Shown: positions 37,665-47,288, counted from the first letter of the stretch. The stretch: 64,000 bases of DNA from Cognatilysobacter bugurensis (GCF_014652095.1 NZ_BMYD01000006.1:1-64000), one strand, 5' to 3'. The notes: generated from the sequence alone by a model not told the origin. Numbers and translations are program-made.

Positions 37665-38159
37665 ATGCGCCGACCGACCCACCTGCGCCTGCTCGCCGCC
37701 TGCGCGGCCGTCGCATTCGCCTGCTCTGCATTTGCTCAGCAGCCGCCGATCGAGCGTCAGATGTCGCCGGAGCAGTTCAAGGCGGCTGGGCTCGACAAGC
37801 TCACGCCCGGGGAACTCGTCCAACTCAATGCATGGCTGAACCGTACGGTCGAGGAAGAAACGGCGAAGGCGGCCAGCGAAGCAAAGCGCAAAGTGGTCAA
37901 CGAGAACCGAGGCTTCATCACGTTCGGTTCGAACGAACCGATCGTTGGACGGATCGCGGGTGAGTTCCGAGGCTTCGGAAAAGGACGCAGCTACACGCTC
38001 GAGAACGGCCAAGTGTGGGAGCAGGTGGACGAGGCGAGGCTCGCCGGGGTGCGCAAGAGCAACCCTGCGGTGCGCATTACGCCGAGTGTGATGGGCAATG
38101 TCTGGTATCTCGCAGTAGAGGGATCCAACACGCATGCGAAGGTGCGGCGCACCAAGTGA
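37665..38159 (+). CDS. small exported protein of unknown function
   Basis: The 164-residue product has a Sec signal peptide (MRRPTHLRLLAACAAVAFACSAFA, cleavage after AFA) and a mature part of about 140 residues. A helical segment with TPGELVQLNAWLNRTVEEE is followed by a beta-rich domain: GRIAGEFRGFGKGRSYTLEN, GQVWEQVDEARL and NVWYLAVEGSNTHAKVRR. AGGAG lies 9 nt before the ATG; a GTG at 37644 is also in frame but would precede the ribosome site. It is divergent from relA and converges on hrpA. I do not know a function; homologues appear to be common in this order. Confidence 0.85.
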   Translation: MRRPTHLRLLAACAAVAFACSAFAQQPPIERQMSPEQFKAAGLDKLTPGELVQLNAWLNRTVEEETAKAASEAKRKVVNENRGFITFGSNEPIVGRIAGEFRGFGKGRSYTLENGQVWEQVDEARLAGVRKSNPAVRITPSVMGNVWYLAVEGSNTHAKVRRTK

Positions 38160-38181
38160 CGGTGCCGCGTGGCGGCCGTTT

Positions 38182-41100
38182 TCACCCGCCCCGCAACTGC
38201 GCCAACCGCGTCCCAAGCTTCTTCGGCGATACGCCGCCCTTCGCGCCGAGCTCCTGTGCGAACAGCGACACGCGCAGTTCTTCGAGGTCCCAGCGCAGGG
38301 CCTGCCACTCGGAATCGTTCGCAGCCTCGCCGGCCGCGGCGAGCGCGTCGGCGAACGGCTTGATTTCGAGCATGCGGGCCTGGTCGCGAACGGGGTCGCG
38401 CAGCGCGCGTTCGCCGCGCAGTGCGAGCGCCCTCAGGTACCGCGGGTACTCGCGTAACGCACCCGCGGGCGTGTCGCGCAGGAAGCCCGGCGGCGTAAGG
38501 GCGGCGAGCTGCGTTCGCATGTCGTCGAGATTGCCGCTGGCCCAGCCCATGAGCGGCGACTCGAGCTTTGCGCGCACGTCCGCGACGGCCGCGAGAATGG
38601 CCTCGGCCTGTCGGTAGCGCTCCATGGCCTCGGGGAACAATCCCTTCGCGATCGTCGCCTGGCGCTGCGCGAACGCGTCCGGGTCGCGGATCTCGACGAG
38701 CCCTTCGCTTGCGAGTGCATCGAACGCGCCGTCGACGAGGTCGAGCCGCAGTCGGTCCCCCTCCTTGAGCCCGGCGTGGCGCGGCGAGGCCGATTCGATC
38801 GCGGCGTACAGCAGGCCCGTCTTCGGGGACACGGGCAATTGCTTGCGCGCCTGCCGCATGCGGTCGGCGAGCGCGAGCGCGAGCAGGCGTCGCACGCCGC
38901 GCGGATGCTCACGCGTCGCCTCGTCGCGATCGGCGTGCACGCGAAGCGACACGCTCTCGCCGTCGTCGTGCAGCGCCGGGTATGCGGGCACGCCGCCAGC
39001 GCCGGGCACGGAGGCTGGGATGGGCAATGTCGGGAACGCAGTCAGTCCCGTCTGCGCCAGGCCGTCGGCGGCCTTCGCCGCGAACGCATCGGCGGCACGC
39101 TGGCCGAATCGCTCTCGCAATTCATCGAGGTCGCGCGATTCGGCGAGCACGGTCTTGCCGTTGCGGTCGAACAACCGAAGGTTCATGCGCAGGTGCGGCT
39201 CGAGCGCAGCCTCGTCGAAATCGCTGCCGAGCACCGACACGCCCGTGAGCCGCTGCAGAAAGCGCGCGAGCGTGCCGGCGAACGCATCGGGCTCATCGTT
39301 GCCGTGCGCTTCGGCGAATGCATTCGCAAAATCGGGCGCCGGCACGAAATTGCGGCGCTGCGTCTTGGGCAGCGATTTGATCATCGCCGCGGCCTTGTCG
39401 ACGACGAAGCCCGGCGCCAGCCACGAGAGCCGCGGCGCATCGAGCGCGTTGAGCAGGTGCAGCGGCACGCCGAGCGTCATCCCGTCGTCGGGTGCACCCG
39501 GCTCGAAGCGGTAGGTGACCGACAGGCGCGCATCGCCGAGCGCGAACACGGGCGGAAAGCGTGCGGACTCCGTGCGATCGCTCACGAGCAAATCGTCGAG
39601 CGTCCACTCGAGCGCGGCCTTTGTCTTCGCGTCGAGCTTCGCGTACCACGCATGGAGCGCCTGCACGTTGTGCACGTGCGCCGGCAGTCGATCGAAGTAC
39701 CAGCGCGCCTGCCAGTCCTCGTCGACGACGAGGCCCGCGCGGCGCTGCTTCGCTTCTTCCTGCTTCGCTTTCTCGAGCGTCGCGAGGTTGCGCGCGAGGA
39801 ACGCGCTGCGCGTGTTGATCTCGCCGGTGACGAGTGCATCGCGCACGAAGATCTCGCGGCTTTCCTCGGGAAACAGCGCGCCGTAGTGGATCGGCCGCTT
39901 CGCTGCGAGCACGAGGCCGAACAGGCCGATCTGCTCGCTGCCGAGCACGCGCCCCTGCGAGCGCGACCAACGCGGGTCGAACTGGCGACGCGTGAGCAGG
40001 TGCGGCAGCTCGTCGATCGCCCACTGCGGCTCGATCGACGCGTTGATCAGCGCCCACACGCGCTCGGTGTCGAGCAGTGTTGCCGACAGCACCCACGGCG
40101 GCGCCTTGCGCGCCAGCGAAGAGCCCGGAAACAGATGAAACTTGCGGCCGCGCGGGCCGTCGTATTGGGCCGCGCCGGGTCGCTCGCGCTTGTCGGGCTT
40201 GCCGTCGCCACGCTGCTGGCGCTGGCCGATCTGCGCCGGCAGGCCCGCAATCAGTGCGCGATGCAGCAGCGCGTAACGCGCGACGTCCTCGGCCGATTGT
40301 TCGGTCGATGTGGACTCGGGCGGGCGCGCGGACGTCGCATCGGCCTGCTTTGATTTTTTCGGCGTGGATGCTGCCGGCCGCGCATTGGGCTTCGAATCGC
40401 GGGCAGACGCCTCCGCTCCCTCACCCGCCCAACCCAGCTCGGCCGTCATGAGCTTGAGCTGACGATGCAGCTCGCGCCATTCGCGCATGCGCATGAAGCC
40501 GAGGAAGTGGCGATCGCACCAGTCGCGCAGCTTGGACTGCGTGAGGTCCTGGTGGGCGGTCTGATAGGCGTCCCAGAGCTTGAGGATGCCGAAGAACTCC
40601 GAGCGCGGGTCGGCGAACTGCGCATGTGCCGCATCGGCCGCACCGCGCTGGTCGGCGGGACGCTCGCGCGGGTCCTGGATGCCGAGGAACGACGCGATCG
40701 CGATCATCTCGCGCAGGCAGCCGTGTGCATTCGCTGCGACAAGCATGCGAGCGAGCTTCACGTCGACTGGCAGCCTCGCCATCGTGCGACCGGTCGGCGT
40801 GAGCGCGCGGTGCGCGTCGATCGCGCCAAGCTCGGCAAGCTGCTGCCAGCCATCGGCGACCGCGCGTGAATCCGGCGGCTCGAGGAACGGGAAGTCCTCG
40901 ATGCGGCCGAGGCCGAGCGAGAGCATGCGCAGGATCACGCCGGCGAGCGCGGCGCGGCGGATCTCGGGATCCGTGTACGGCGATCGTGACTCGAAATCGG
41001 CCTGCGAATACAGCCGGAAGCACGTGCCTTCCGACACCCGGCCGCAGCGGCCCTTGCGCTGGTCCGCGCTCGCCTGGCTGATCGGCTCGATGTGCAGGCG

Positions 41101-42282
41101 GTCGAGCTTGCCGCGCGGGCTGTAACGCTTGACGCGTGCGAGGCCGGGATCGACGACGTAGCGGATGCGCGGCACCGTTAGCGAGGTCTCGGCCACGTTC
41201 GTCGCGAGCACGATGCGGCGCTTCGGACCGGGGTTGAACACGCGGTCCTGGTCGCGCACCGACAGCCGCGCATACAGCGGCAGCACCTCGGTCTCGCGGT
41301 ACTTGCGCCGCTCGAGCGCTTGGTGCGCATCGCGAATCTCGCGCTCACCCGGCAGGAAGATCAGCACGTCGCCGCGCGGGTCTTCGCGCGTGATCTCGTC
41401 GCAGGCGGCCACGATGCCGTCGTTGACCGTGCGCTCGCCCTCGGCCTCACCCTCGCCTTCGATCGGCCGGTAGCGCACCTCGACCGGGTAGCCCCGGCCT
41501 TCGACGTTGACGATCGGCGCATCGTTGAAATGCGCGGCAAAGCGCGCGGTGTCGATCGTCGCCGACGTCACGATGAGCTTGAGGTCGCTGCGCTTGGCGA
41601 GCAACTGCTTGAGGTAGCCGAGCAGGAAGTCGATGTTGAGGCTGCGCTCGTGCGCCTCGTCGATCACGATCGTGTCGTAGCGCGACAGCCAGCGGTCTGA
41701 CTGGATCTCCGCGAGCAGGATGCCGTCGGTCATGAACTTGACGGCAGTCTGTTCGCCAACGTTCTCGTTAAAGCGCACCTGATAGCCCACCGCGCTGCCC
41801 AGCTGCGTTCCCAACTCATCGGCGACGCGCTTGGCAACCGCACGCGCGGCAATGCGCCGCGGCTGCGTGCAGCCGATCATGCCGCCCGCGCCGCGGCCCG
41901 CCGCAAGGCAGAGCTTGGGAAGCTGCGTGGTCTTGCCCGAGCCCGTCTCACCCGCGATCACCACGACCGGGTGTTCACGGATCAACGCGACAATGCGCTC
42001 GGCTTCGGTGGCGATCGGCAGCGATGTGTCGACGGGCGCCGAAGGCAGCGCGGCCGCACGACGGTCGCGCTCGTCGATCGATGCCTGCAGTGCCGTCTCG
42101 AGCCGCTCACGAACGGATGCATCCGCCGGCGAACGCTGCCAGCGCGACCATAGTCCGAGCAGCCGCCCGCGGTCGCGCGTCAGCGCATCGTCGATGCGAC
42201 GACGTGCATGGTTGAGCGCCTTGCGGTGTTCGCCCGACGACGGGTCCGGACGCGCGGCGATGTCGGCCTTGATTGAGGTCAT
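38182..42282 (-). CDS. hrpA: ATP-dependent RNA helicase HrpA
   Basis: HrpA is a DEAH-box helicase that rescues stalled ribosomes or processes mRNA. The 1366-residue length fits the family (about 1300). Walker A is AGETGSGKTTQLPK near residue 112, the DEAH box is VIDEAHERSLN near 208, and motif III is VTSATID; motif VI reads SQASADQRKGRCGRVSEG. The HA2/OB region follows, then the C-terminal DUF3418. A Lys/Ala-rich insert near residues 630-660 is poorly conserved. The ATG at 42282 is used; an ATG at 42348 is also in frame, and neither has a clear ribosome site. It is divergent from dps. Confidence 0.95.
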   Translation of the reverse strand: MTSIKADIAARPDPSSGEHRKALNHARRRIDDALTRDRGRLLGLWSRWQRSPADASVRERLETALQASIDERDRRAAALPSAPVDTSLPIATEAERIVALIREHPVVVIAGETGSGKTTQLPKLCLAAGRGAGGMIGCTQPRRIAARAVAKRVADELGTQLGSAVGYQVRFNENVGEQTAVKFMTDGILLAEIQSDRWLSRYDTIVIDEAHERSLNIDFLLGYLKQLLAKRSDLKLIVTSATIDTARFAAHFNDAPIVNVEGRGYPVEVRYRPIEGEGEAEGERTVNDGIVAACDEITREDPRGDVLIFLPGEREIRDAHQALERRKYRETEVLPLYARLSVRDQDRVFNPGPKRRIVLATNVAETSLTVPRIRYVVDPGLARVKRYSPRGKLDRLHIEPISQASADQRKGRCGRVSEGTCFRLYSQADFESRSPYTDPEIRRAALAGVILRMLSLGLGRIEDFPFLEPPDSRAVADGWQQLAELGAIDAHRALTPTGRTMARLPVDVKLARMLVAANAHGCLREMIAIASFLGIQDPRERPADQRGAADAAHAQFADPRSEFFGILKLWDAYQTAHQDLTQSKLRDWCDRHFLGFMRMREWRELHRQLKLMTAELGWAGEGAEASARDSKPNARPAASTPKKSKQADATSARPPESTSTEQSAEDVARYALLHRALIAGLPAQIGQRQQRGDGKPDKRERPGAAQYDGPRGRKFHLFPGSSLARKAPPWVLSATLLDTERVWALINASIEPQWAIDELPHLLTRRQFDPRWSRSQGRVLGSEQIGLFGLVLAAKRPIHYGALFPEESREIFVRDALVTGEINTRSAFLARNLATLEKAKQEEAKQRRAGLVVDEDWQARWYFDRLPAHVHNVQALHAWYAKLDAKTKAALEWTLDDLLVSDRTESARFPPVFALGDARLSVTYRFEPGAPDDGMTLGVPLHLLNALDAPRLSWLAPGFVVDKAAAMIKSLPKTQRRNFVPAPDFANAFAEAHGNDEPDAFAGTLARFLQRLTGVSVLGSDFDEAALEPHLRMNLRLFDRNGKTVLAESRDLDELRERFGQRAADAFAAKAADGLAQTGLTAFPTLPIPASVPGAGGVPAYPALHDDGESVSLRVHADRDEATREHPRGVRRLLALALADRMRQARKQLPVSPKTGLLYAAIESASPRHAGLKEGDRLRLDLVDGAFDALASEGLVEIRDPDAFAQRQATIAKGLFPEAMERYRQAEAILAAVADVRAKLESPLMGWASGNLDDMRTQLAALTPPGFLRDTPAGALREYPRYLRALALRGERALRDPVRDQARMLEIKPFADALAAAGEAANDSEWQALRWDLEELRVSLFAQELGAKGGVSPKKLGTRLAQLRGG

Positions 42283-42368
42283 CGATGCAATTGAAACGAA
42301 CTGTTGATGTTCACCATGCGCTGGCCGGTCTACGCTGGTCAGGTCCATGAACGAAGGAGAATTTGACC

Positions 42369-42911
42369 ATGTCGACCTCGCCGTCTGCTGACCGCCCCAC
42401 TATGACGCCCTCGCCGGGCCCGACCGACCGCATGCCGCAGGTCGATATCGGGATCGATACGGAAGATCGCAAGAACATTGCACAGGGCCTGTCGGAATTC
42501 CTCTCCGATGCGTTCACGCTCTACCTGAAGACGCACAACTTCCACTGGAACGTCACCGGGCAGATGTTCAACGCGCTGCACAACATGTTCGAGGCGCAGT
42601 ACACCGAGCAGTGGAATGCGCTCGACGACATTGCCGAACGGATCCGTGCGCTCGGTTACAACGCGCCGGGCTCGTACGCGGAGTTCATCAAGCTCTCGTC
42701 GATTCCCGAGGAGGCCGGCCTCGAGCAGGCCGCCGACTGGCGCGAAATGGTGCGCCAGCTCGTCGTGGGCAACGAGGCCGTGTGCCGCACGGCGCGCCGC
42801 GTGCTGGCAATCGGCGATGAGGCCGGTGACGATCCGACCGTCGACATGCTGACCCAGCGCCTGCAGACGCACGAGAAGTATGCGTGGATGCTGCGCTCGC
42901 TGCTGCAGTGA
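42369..42911 (+). CDS. dps: Dps-family ferritin-like DNA protection protein
   Basis: Dps forms a 12-subunit shell that oxidises and stores iron and protects DNA in starvation or oxidative stress. The 180-residue protein has a hydrophilic tail of about 25 residues and a ferritin-like four-helix domain. The ferroxidase-site residues are seen in LKTHNFHWNVTG (His), NMFEAQY and WNALDDIAERIRALG (Asp, Glu). AGGAGA lies 8 nt before the ATG. It is monocistronic, with a strong terminator downstream. The N-terminal tail lacks the lysine cluster used by E. coli Dps to bind DNA. Confidence 0.95.
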   Translation: MSTSPSADRPTMTPSPGPTDRMPQVDIGIDTEDRKNIAQGLSEFLSDAFTLYLKTHNFHWNVTGQMFNALHNMFEAQYTEQWNALDDIAERIRALGYNAPGSYAEFIKLSSIPEEAGLEQAADWREMVRQLVVGNEAVCRTARRVLAIGDEAGDDPTVDMLTQRLQTHEKYAWMLRSLLQ

Positions 42912-42959
42912 TGGCTGATGCCTTGGAGGCGGCGCAAGCGCCCGCCTCTTGACCGACGA

Positions 42960-42990
42960 CCGGGCCCGCAATCGCGGGCCCGGTGCGTTT
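42960..42990 (+). terminator. intrinsic terminator of dps
   Basis: A perfect 10-bp GC stem (CCGGGCCCGC with its complement) with an AATC loop is followed by TGCGTTTT, 49 bp after the stop codon. Confidence 0.88.
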
Positions 42991-43086
42991 TGGGCGCAGG
43001 TACGGAAGCCGAATCGCCGCTGACCGCGGAATCGTCCTACGCGCCGACGCGGGGCCGGCCCGGGGCGGGCGTCGCGGCCCGCTTGG

Positions 43087-43092
43087 TACCCT
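43087..43092 (+). promoter_or_regulatory. candidate -10 box of recQ, leaderless layout
   Basis: TACCCT ends 6 nt before the recQ ATG, and no ribosome binding site is present. It matches only three of six positions of TATAAT but fits the TANNNT pattern also seen before bioA and dusB. Confidence 0.3.
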
Positions 43093-43098
43093 AGGCGC

Positions 43099-44910
43099 AT
43101 GCCTGACACTGCGCTCGACCTGCTCCACCGCATTTTTGGCCACACCGCATTCCGGGACGAGCAGCAGCACATCGTCGAGCACGTCGCGGGCGGTGGCGAT
43201 GCGCTCGTGCTCATGCCCACCGGCGGCGGCAAGTCGCTGTGCTACCAGCTGCCGGCGCTGCTGCGCGACGGCTGCGGCATCGTGGTATCGCCGCTGATTG
43301 CACTGATGCAGAACCAGGTCGAGGCGTTGCTGCAGCTCGGCGTCCGCGCCGCCTGCCTGAACTCGACGCTCGACGCGGACACGGCCATGTCCGTCGAACG
43401 CGCCCTGGTCGCGGGCGAGCTCGACCTGCTCTATGTCTCGCCCGAGCGTCTGCTGACCCAGCGCTGCCTGAACCTGCTCGATCGCACGAAGCTTTCGCTG
43501 TTCGCGATCGACGAAGCGCACTGCGTGTCCCAATGGGGTCACGACTTCCGCCCCGAGTACCGACAACTCACCGTGCTCCACGAGCGCTGGCCCGACGTGC
43601 CGCGCATCGCGCTGACTGCGACGGCGGACAAGCCGACGCGCAACGAGATCGTCGAACGCCTCGGCCTGGAAGATGCGCGGCAATTCGTCAGCTCGTTCGA
43701 CCGGCCGAACATCCGCTATCGCATCGTCCACAAGGACGGCGGCGGCACGCGCCAGCTGCTCGACTTCATCCGCGATCACCGCGGCGCGAGCGGGATCGTC
43801 TACGCGTTCTCGCGCAAACGCGTGGATACCGTCGCCGATCAGCTCCAGACCGCCGGCATCAAGGCCCTGCCCTACCACGCGGGCATGGACTCCGATCTGC
43901 GCGCGCAGAACCAGCGCCGCTTCCTGCAGGAAGACGGCGTCGTCATGGTCGCGACGATCGCGTTCGGCATGGGCATCGACAAGCCCGACGTGCGCTTCGT
44001 CGCGCACGTCGACCTGCCGAAATCGATCGAAGGTTATTACCAGGAGACCGGCCGCGCCGGGCGCGACGGCGGACCGGCCGAAGCGTGGCTGAGCTACGGT
44101 CTCGGCGACGTCGTGAGCATGCGCCAGCTGATCCAGCAGGGCGAAGCCGGTGATGACCGCAAGCAGCTCGAGCTGCGCAAGCTCGATGCGCTGCTCGGCT
44201 ATTGCGAGACCGTGCAGTGCCGACGTCAGGCGCTGCTTGCGTGGTTCGGCGAGCCGCATGCCGGCGCGTGCGGCAATTGTGACAACTGCCTCGAGCCACC
44301 GAGCAGCTGGGACGGCACGCAGGCCGCGCGCAAGGCGCTGTCGTGCGTGTATCGCACGGGCCAGCGCTTCGGGGCCGCGCATGTGATCGACGTGCTGCGC
44401 GGCGAGTTGACCGACAAGGTGAAGCAGCATCGGCACGACGAGATCAGCACCTGGGGCATCGGCGCGGATCTCGACGACCGCGCGTGGCGCGGCGTGTTCC
44501 GGCAGATCGTTGCGGCCGGCCTGCTGGAGGCCGACGTGGAGCGCCACGGCGCACTGCGGCTGACGTCGGCCAGCGGCCCGGTGTTGCGCGGAGAGCGTGA
44601 GCTGCGGCTGCGCAGCGAGTCGCCGAAGCCCGTCCGCCGCCGTCGCGATCGCGGCGGGGTCGACAGTGCAGGCCTTGAACTGTCGCCTGATGCACTCGTG
44701 CGGTTCACCGCCCTGCGCGAGTGGCGCTCGGAGACCGCCCGCGAGCAGAACGTACCGGCCTACGTGATCTTCCACGACGCCACGTTGCGTGCGATCGCGG
44801 AGGCGGCACCCGACGATCTCGACGAGCTCGCCCGCGTCCCCGGCATCGGCTCGAGCAAGCTCGACCGCTATGGCGAGGCCGTGCTCGAGCGGCTCGCCGA
44901 CGTGGCCTGA
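43099..44910 (+). CDS. recQ: ATP-dependent DNA helicase RecQ
   Basis: RecQ is a 3'-5' helicase of recombination and repair. The 603-residue protein shows Walker A MPTGGGKSLCY near residue 45, the DEAH box and aromatic-rich loop DEAHCVSQWGHDFRPEY near 140, ALTATAD, YYQETGRAGRDG (motif VI), zinc-binding cysteines in GYCETVQC and GACGNCDNC (about 375-405), a winged-helix domain and a C-terminal HRDC domain (about 530-600, VPAYVIFHDATL). All expected modules are present. A weak hairpin (44940-44960) follows. Confidence 0.97.
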   Translation: MPDTALDLLHRIFGHTAFRDEQQHIVEHVAGGGDALVLMPTGGGKSLCYQLPALLRDGCGIVVSPLIALMQNQVEALLQLGVRAACLNSTLDADTAMSVERALVAGELDLLYVSPERLLTQRCLNLLDRTKLSLFAIDEAHCVSQWGHDFRPEYRQLTVLHERWPDVPRIALTATADKPTRNEIVERLGLEDARQFVSSFDRPNIRYRIVHKDGGGTRQLLDFIRDHRGASGIVYAFSRKRVDTVADQLQTAGIKALPYHAGMDSDLRAQNQRRFLQEDGVVMVATIAFGMGIDKPDVRFVAHVDLPKSIEGYYQETGRAGRDGGPAEAWLSYGLGDVVSMRQLIQQGEAGDDRKQLELRKLDALLGYCETVQCRRQALLAWFGEPHAGACGNCDNCLEPPSSWDGTQAARKALSCVYRTGQRFGAAHVIDVLRGELTDKVKQHRHDEISTWGIGADLDDRAWRGVFRQIVAAGLLEADVERHGALRLTSASGPVLRGERELRLRSESPKPVRRRRDRGGVDSAGLELSPDALVRFTALREWRSETAREQNVPAYVIFHDATLRAIAEAAPDDLDELARVPGIGSSKLDRYGEAVLERLADVA

Positions 44911-45093
44911 CGCGCGTATTGGGTTAGGGTGGTCCTCAAGGGAACGCGAAGCGCGTTTCCTCGCAGCAGACCAGCGCCGCGTGCAGTCGAACCTGGCGCA
45001 AGCGTAAGAGGCCAATGTGGCGAATGCGGTCGCGCGTCACAGTTCAGCATTGGCTTGCGTGGCCATTAAGCGATAAAACTGAACAGCAATACG

Positions 45094-45123
45094 CTGCAAC
45101 GTGCTGATTCAACACACTAGAAT
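45094..45123 (+). promoter_or_regulatory. candidate promoter of the serine hydrolase gene
   Basis: TAGAAT at 45118-45123 (5 of 6) with CTGCAA at 45094-45099 (3 of 6) and an 18-bp spacer. The leader would be about 27 nt. The surrounding 45030-45140 is AT-rich for this genome. Confidence 0.4.
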
Positions 45124-45156
45124 CTCGGTACACACGATCTATTGGGGACGCTGGCA

Positions 45157-46530
45157 ATGACCGATCTCGGGCATGGCACTCGCGGTACTTCGCGCCGCAC
45201 CGCAGCGCGCTTCGCCACGCTCGCGTTCCTGATGACGCTCACGCTTGGCAGCGGCGCGCAAACGTCGGAGCTGCCAGGCCAGGCAGGCGTCGCAGCGGGC
45301 GCAGCAGCCGCGACTGCGGTCGCGCCGCGCACGCCGGCGGGTCCGCCGCTGCCCGCGGACTTTGACGTCGCCCGTTTCGAATCGATGGCGCAGCAGCTCG
45401 TCGCCGACCAGACGGTGCCGGGCCTCGCGCTTGCGATCGTCCACAACGGCCGCGTGCTGAGTGCGCGCGGCTACGGCATCACCGACGTGCGCGCGGCCGA
45501 GCCGGTCGATGCGCACACCGTGTTCCGCCTCGCCTCGCTGTCGAAGGGCTTCGCAGGCACGATGGCAGGCCTGCTCGTGCACGACGGCGCGCTGCGCTGG
45601 GACAGCCGCGTCAGCCAGTACCTGCCCGACTTCACTTTGCGTGATCCAGCGGCCGCGCAGCAGCTCACCGTGGCCGACGTGCTGAGCCACCGTGTAGGCC
45701 TGAGCCGAAACGCCTACGACCGCGACCTTGAGTCGTACGTCGACTACCGCACGCTCACGCGCAAGCTTGCGAATGCGCCGCTGCAGTGCCAGCCGGGCAC
45801 CTGCTACTCGTACCAGAACGTCGCGTTCAGCCTGATCGGCGACATCGTGTTCGGTGCAACGGGCACGTTCTACGCTGACGCCGTGCAGCGCCGCCTGCTC
45901 AAGCCGCTCGGCATGAACGACGCGAGCCTCGGGCTTGCCGGTATCCAGTCGAGCGCACGCTGGGCGAAGCCGCACGTGCGCGGTCGTGGCGGTTGGGTAT
46001 CGACGACGCCGAAGCCGACGTATTACGAAGTCGCACCCGCCGCCGGCGTCAATGCGAGCGCGAGCGACATGGCGCAGTGGCTGCTTGCGCAGACGGGGCA
46101 CCGCCCCGACGTGCTGCCGGCGCCGCTGCTCGCCACCTTGCACCGACCGCTCGTGGACACGCCCAGCGAGACCCACGCCTCGGCCTGGCGCCGCGCGCGG
46201 CTGTCTTCCGCCGGCTACGGCTTGGGCTGGCGCGTGTACGACTATGCGGGCCACGAGGTGGTTTTCCACGGCGGCGCCGTGCAGGGTTACCGCGGCGTCA
46301 TCGCAATGATCCCCGGCCGCAACCTCGGCATCGCGATGATGTGGAACGGCGAAAGCTCCCTGCCCTCCGGGATGCTTCCGACGATGCTCGACCGCGCACT
46401 CGGCCTGCCCGATCAGCGTTGGATGAAGTTCGAGTTCGACGAACCGACGCTCTACGCCGACAGCGATGCCGGCGCGCAGCCCGGCACCGTCGGAGGCGGC
46501 GGCAGCAAGGCCGCGGCGGCTCCGCACTGA
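45157..46530 (+). CDS. exported serine hydrolase, class C beta-lactamase family
   Basis: The 457-residue protein has an N-terminal signal-like segment (about 18-35, AARFATLAFLMTLTLG). The penicillin-binding/beta-lactamase (S12) domain shows the nucleophile Ser in LASLSKGFAG near residue 129, the Tyr motif YQN in CYSYQNVAFS near 220, and HGG in VVFHGGAVQGYRG near 372 in place of KTG. Family members include esterases, DD-peptidases and beta-lactamases, so the substrate is open; HGG is common in the non-lactamase members. GGGGA lies 8 nt before the ATG. The Gly/Ala-rich end is probably disordered. Confidence 0.9.
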   Translation: MTDLGHGTRGTSRRTAARFATLAFLMTLTLGSGAQTSELPGQAGVAAGAAAATAVAPRTPAGPPLPADFDVARFESMAQQLVADQTVPGLALAIVHNGRVLSARGYGITDVRAAEPVDAHTVFRLASLSKGFAGTMAGLLVHDGALRWDSRVSQYLPDFTLRDPAAAQQLTVADVLSHRVGLSRNAYDRDLESYVDYRTLTRKLANAPLQCQPGTCYSYQNVAFSLIGDIVFGATGTFYADAVQRRLLKPLGMNDASLGLAGIQSSARWAKPHVRGRGGWVSTTPKPTYYEVAPAAGVNASASDMAQWLLAQTGHRPDVLPAPLLATLHRPLVDTPSETHASAWRRARLSSAGYGLGWRVYDYAGHEVVFHGGAVQGYRGVIAMIPGRNLGIAMMWNGESSLPSGMLPTMLDRALGLPDQRWMKFEFDEPTLYADSDAGAQPGTVGGGGSKAAAAPH

Positions 46531-46553
46531 GCGATCTGCCCGGCTTGAATCGA

Positions 46554-46579
46554 AAACGGCCCGCATCTGCGGGCCGTTT
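46554..46579 (+). terminator. intrinsic terminator of the serine hydrolase gene
   Basis: A perfect 11-bp stem (AAACGGCCCGC with its complement) and an ATCT loop, followed by CTGTTT, lies 23 bp after the stop codon. Confidence 0.88.
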
Positions 46580-46677
46580 CTGTTTGGCGCCACTGACCAA
46601 TGAACGCCGAGCGCCGACGGCGCCAAGCCGCACCGCCCCCGCGACCCGCACCGCGCCCGGCGACGCCCCCGCACACA

Positions 46678-46716
46678 TAAAAAAACTCCTCCCCGCCTGG
46701 GCCGCGGGAAGGAGTT
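46678..46716 (-). terminator. intrinsic terminator of the H1-like gene
   Basis: On the minus strand a 13-bp stem with one mismatch (46684-46696 with 46704-46716, 7-nt loop) is followed by a run of seven T. It lies 35 bp after the stop codon. Confidence 0.9.
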
Positions 46717-46751
46717 CCGTGATGCGTGCTATCGCGAGCTCGGATTCGCGA

Positions 46752-47288
46752 TCAGATCATCGGCGCCGGGGTGGCCGGCATCGCGGTCGGAGCCGCCGCC
46801 GAATCCTTGCGCGAGGTGCGACGCGTGGTCTTCTTCGTCGCCGTCGACTTCCGGGCAGCGGTCTTCGTACCGCGCACACCCGCCGACTTTTTGGTAGCCG
46901 ACTTCTTGGCGACCTTTTTGCCCGCGGTCTTCTTCGTGGCCTTCTTCGCGGCGGTCTTCTTCGTGGCCGACTTCTTGGTGGCCGACTTCTTGGCGACCTT
47001 CTTGCCGACAGACTTCTTCGTGGCCTTCTTGCCGACGGACTTCTTCGTCGCCTTCTTACCGACAGACTTCTTCGTGGCCTTCTTGGTGGCCGTCTTCTTC
47101 GTGGCCTTCTTACCTACGGACTTCTTCGTCGCCTTCTTGGCGGCGGTCTTCTTCGCGACCTTCTTACCCGCGACCTTCTTACCCGCGGTCTTCTTGGTGG
47201 CGGTCTTCTTGGTCGCGGCCTTCTTGCCCGCGGTCTTCTTCGTCGCCTTTTTGGCGGCGGTTTTCTTAGCAGCTTTCTTCGTGGCCAT
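46752..47288 (-). CDS. histone H1-like lysine/alanine-rich DNA-binding protein
   Basis: The 178-residue protein is built almost wholly of Lys, Ala, Thr, Ser, Gly and Val. Short quasi-repeats of the types AAKKATKK, KTAGKK and KSVGKK run from residue 3 to about 150, and a Pro/Ala-rich acidic-free tail follows. It resembles the C-terminal domain of eukaryotic H1 and bacterial H1-like proteins (AlgP/Hc1-type). Such proteins bind DNA without sequence preference and may condense the nucleoid. AGGAG lies 8 nt before the ATG, and a T-tract terminator follows, so it is one transcription unit. The repeated codons may make its length variable between strains. Confidence 0.9.
   Translation of the reverse strand: MATKKAAKKTAAKKATKKTAGKKAATKKTATKKTAGKKVAGKKVAKKTAAKKATKKSVGKKATKKTATKKATKKSVGKKATKKSVGKKATKKSVGKKVAKKSATKKSATKKTAAKKATKKTAGKKVAKKSATKKSAGVRGTKTAARKSTATKKTTRRTSRKDSAAAPTAMPATPAPMI

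Noticed and set aside
42688-45015. 775-codon frame on the minus strand opposite recQ and dps
   Set aside because: It spans two proven genes, a terminator and intergenic DNA, and its product has no recognisable motif.
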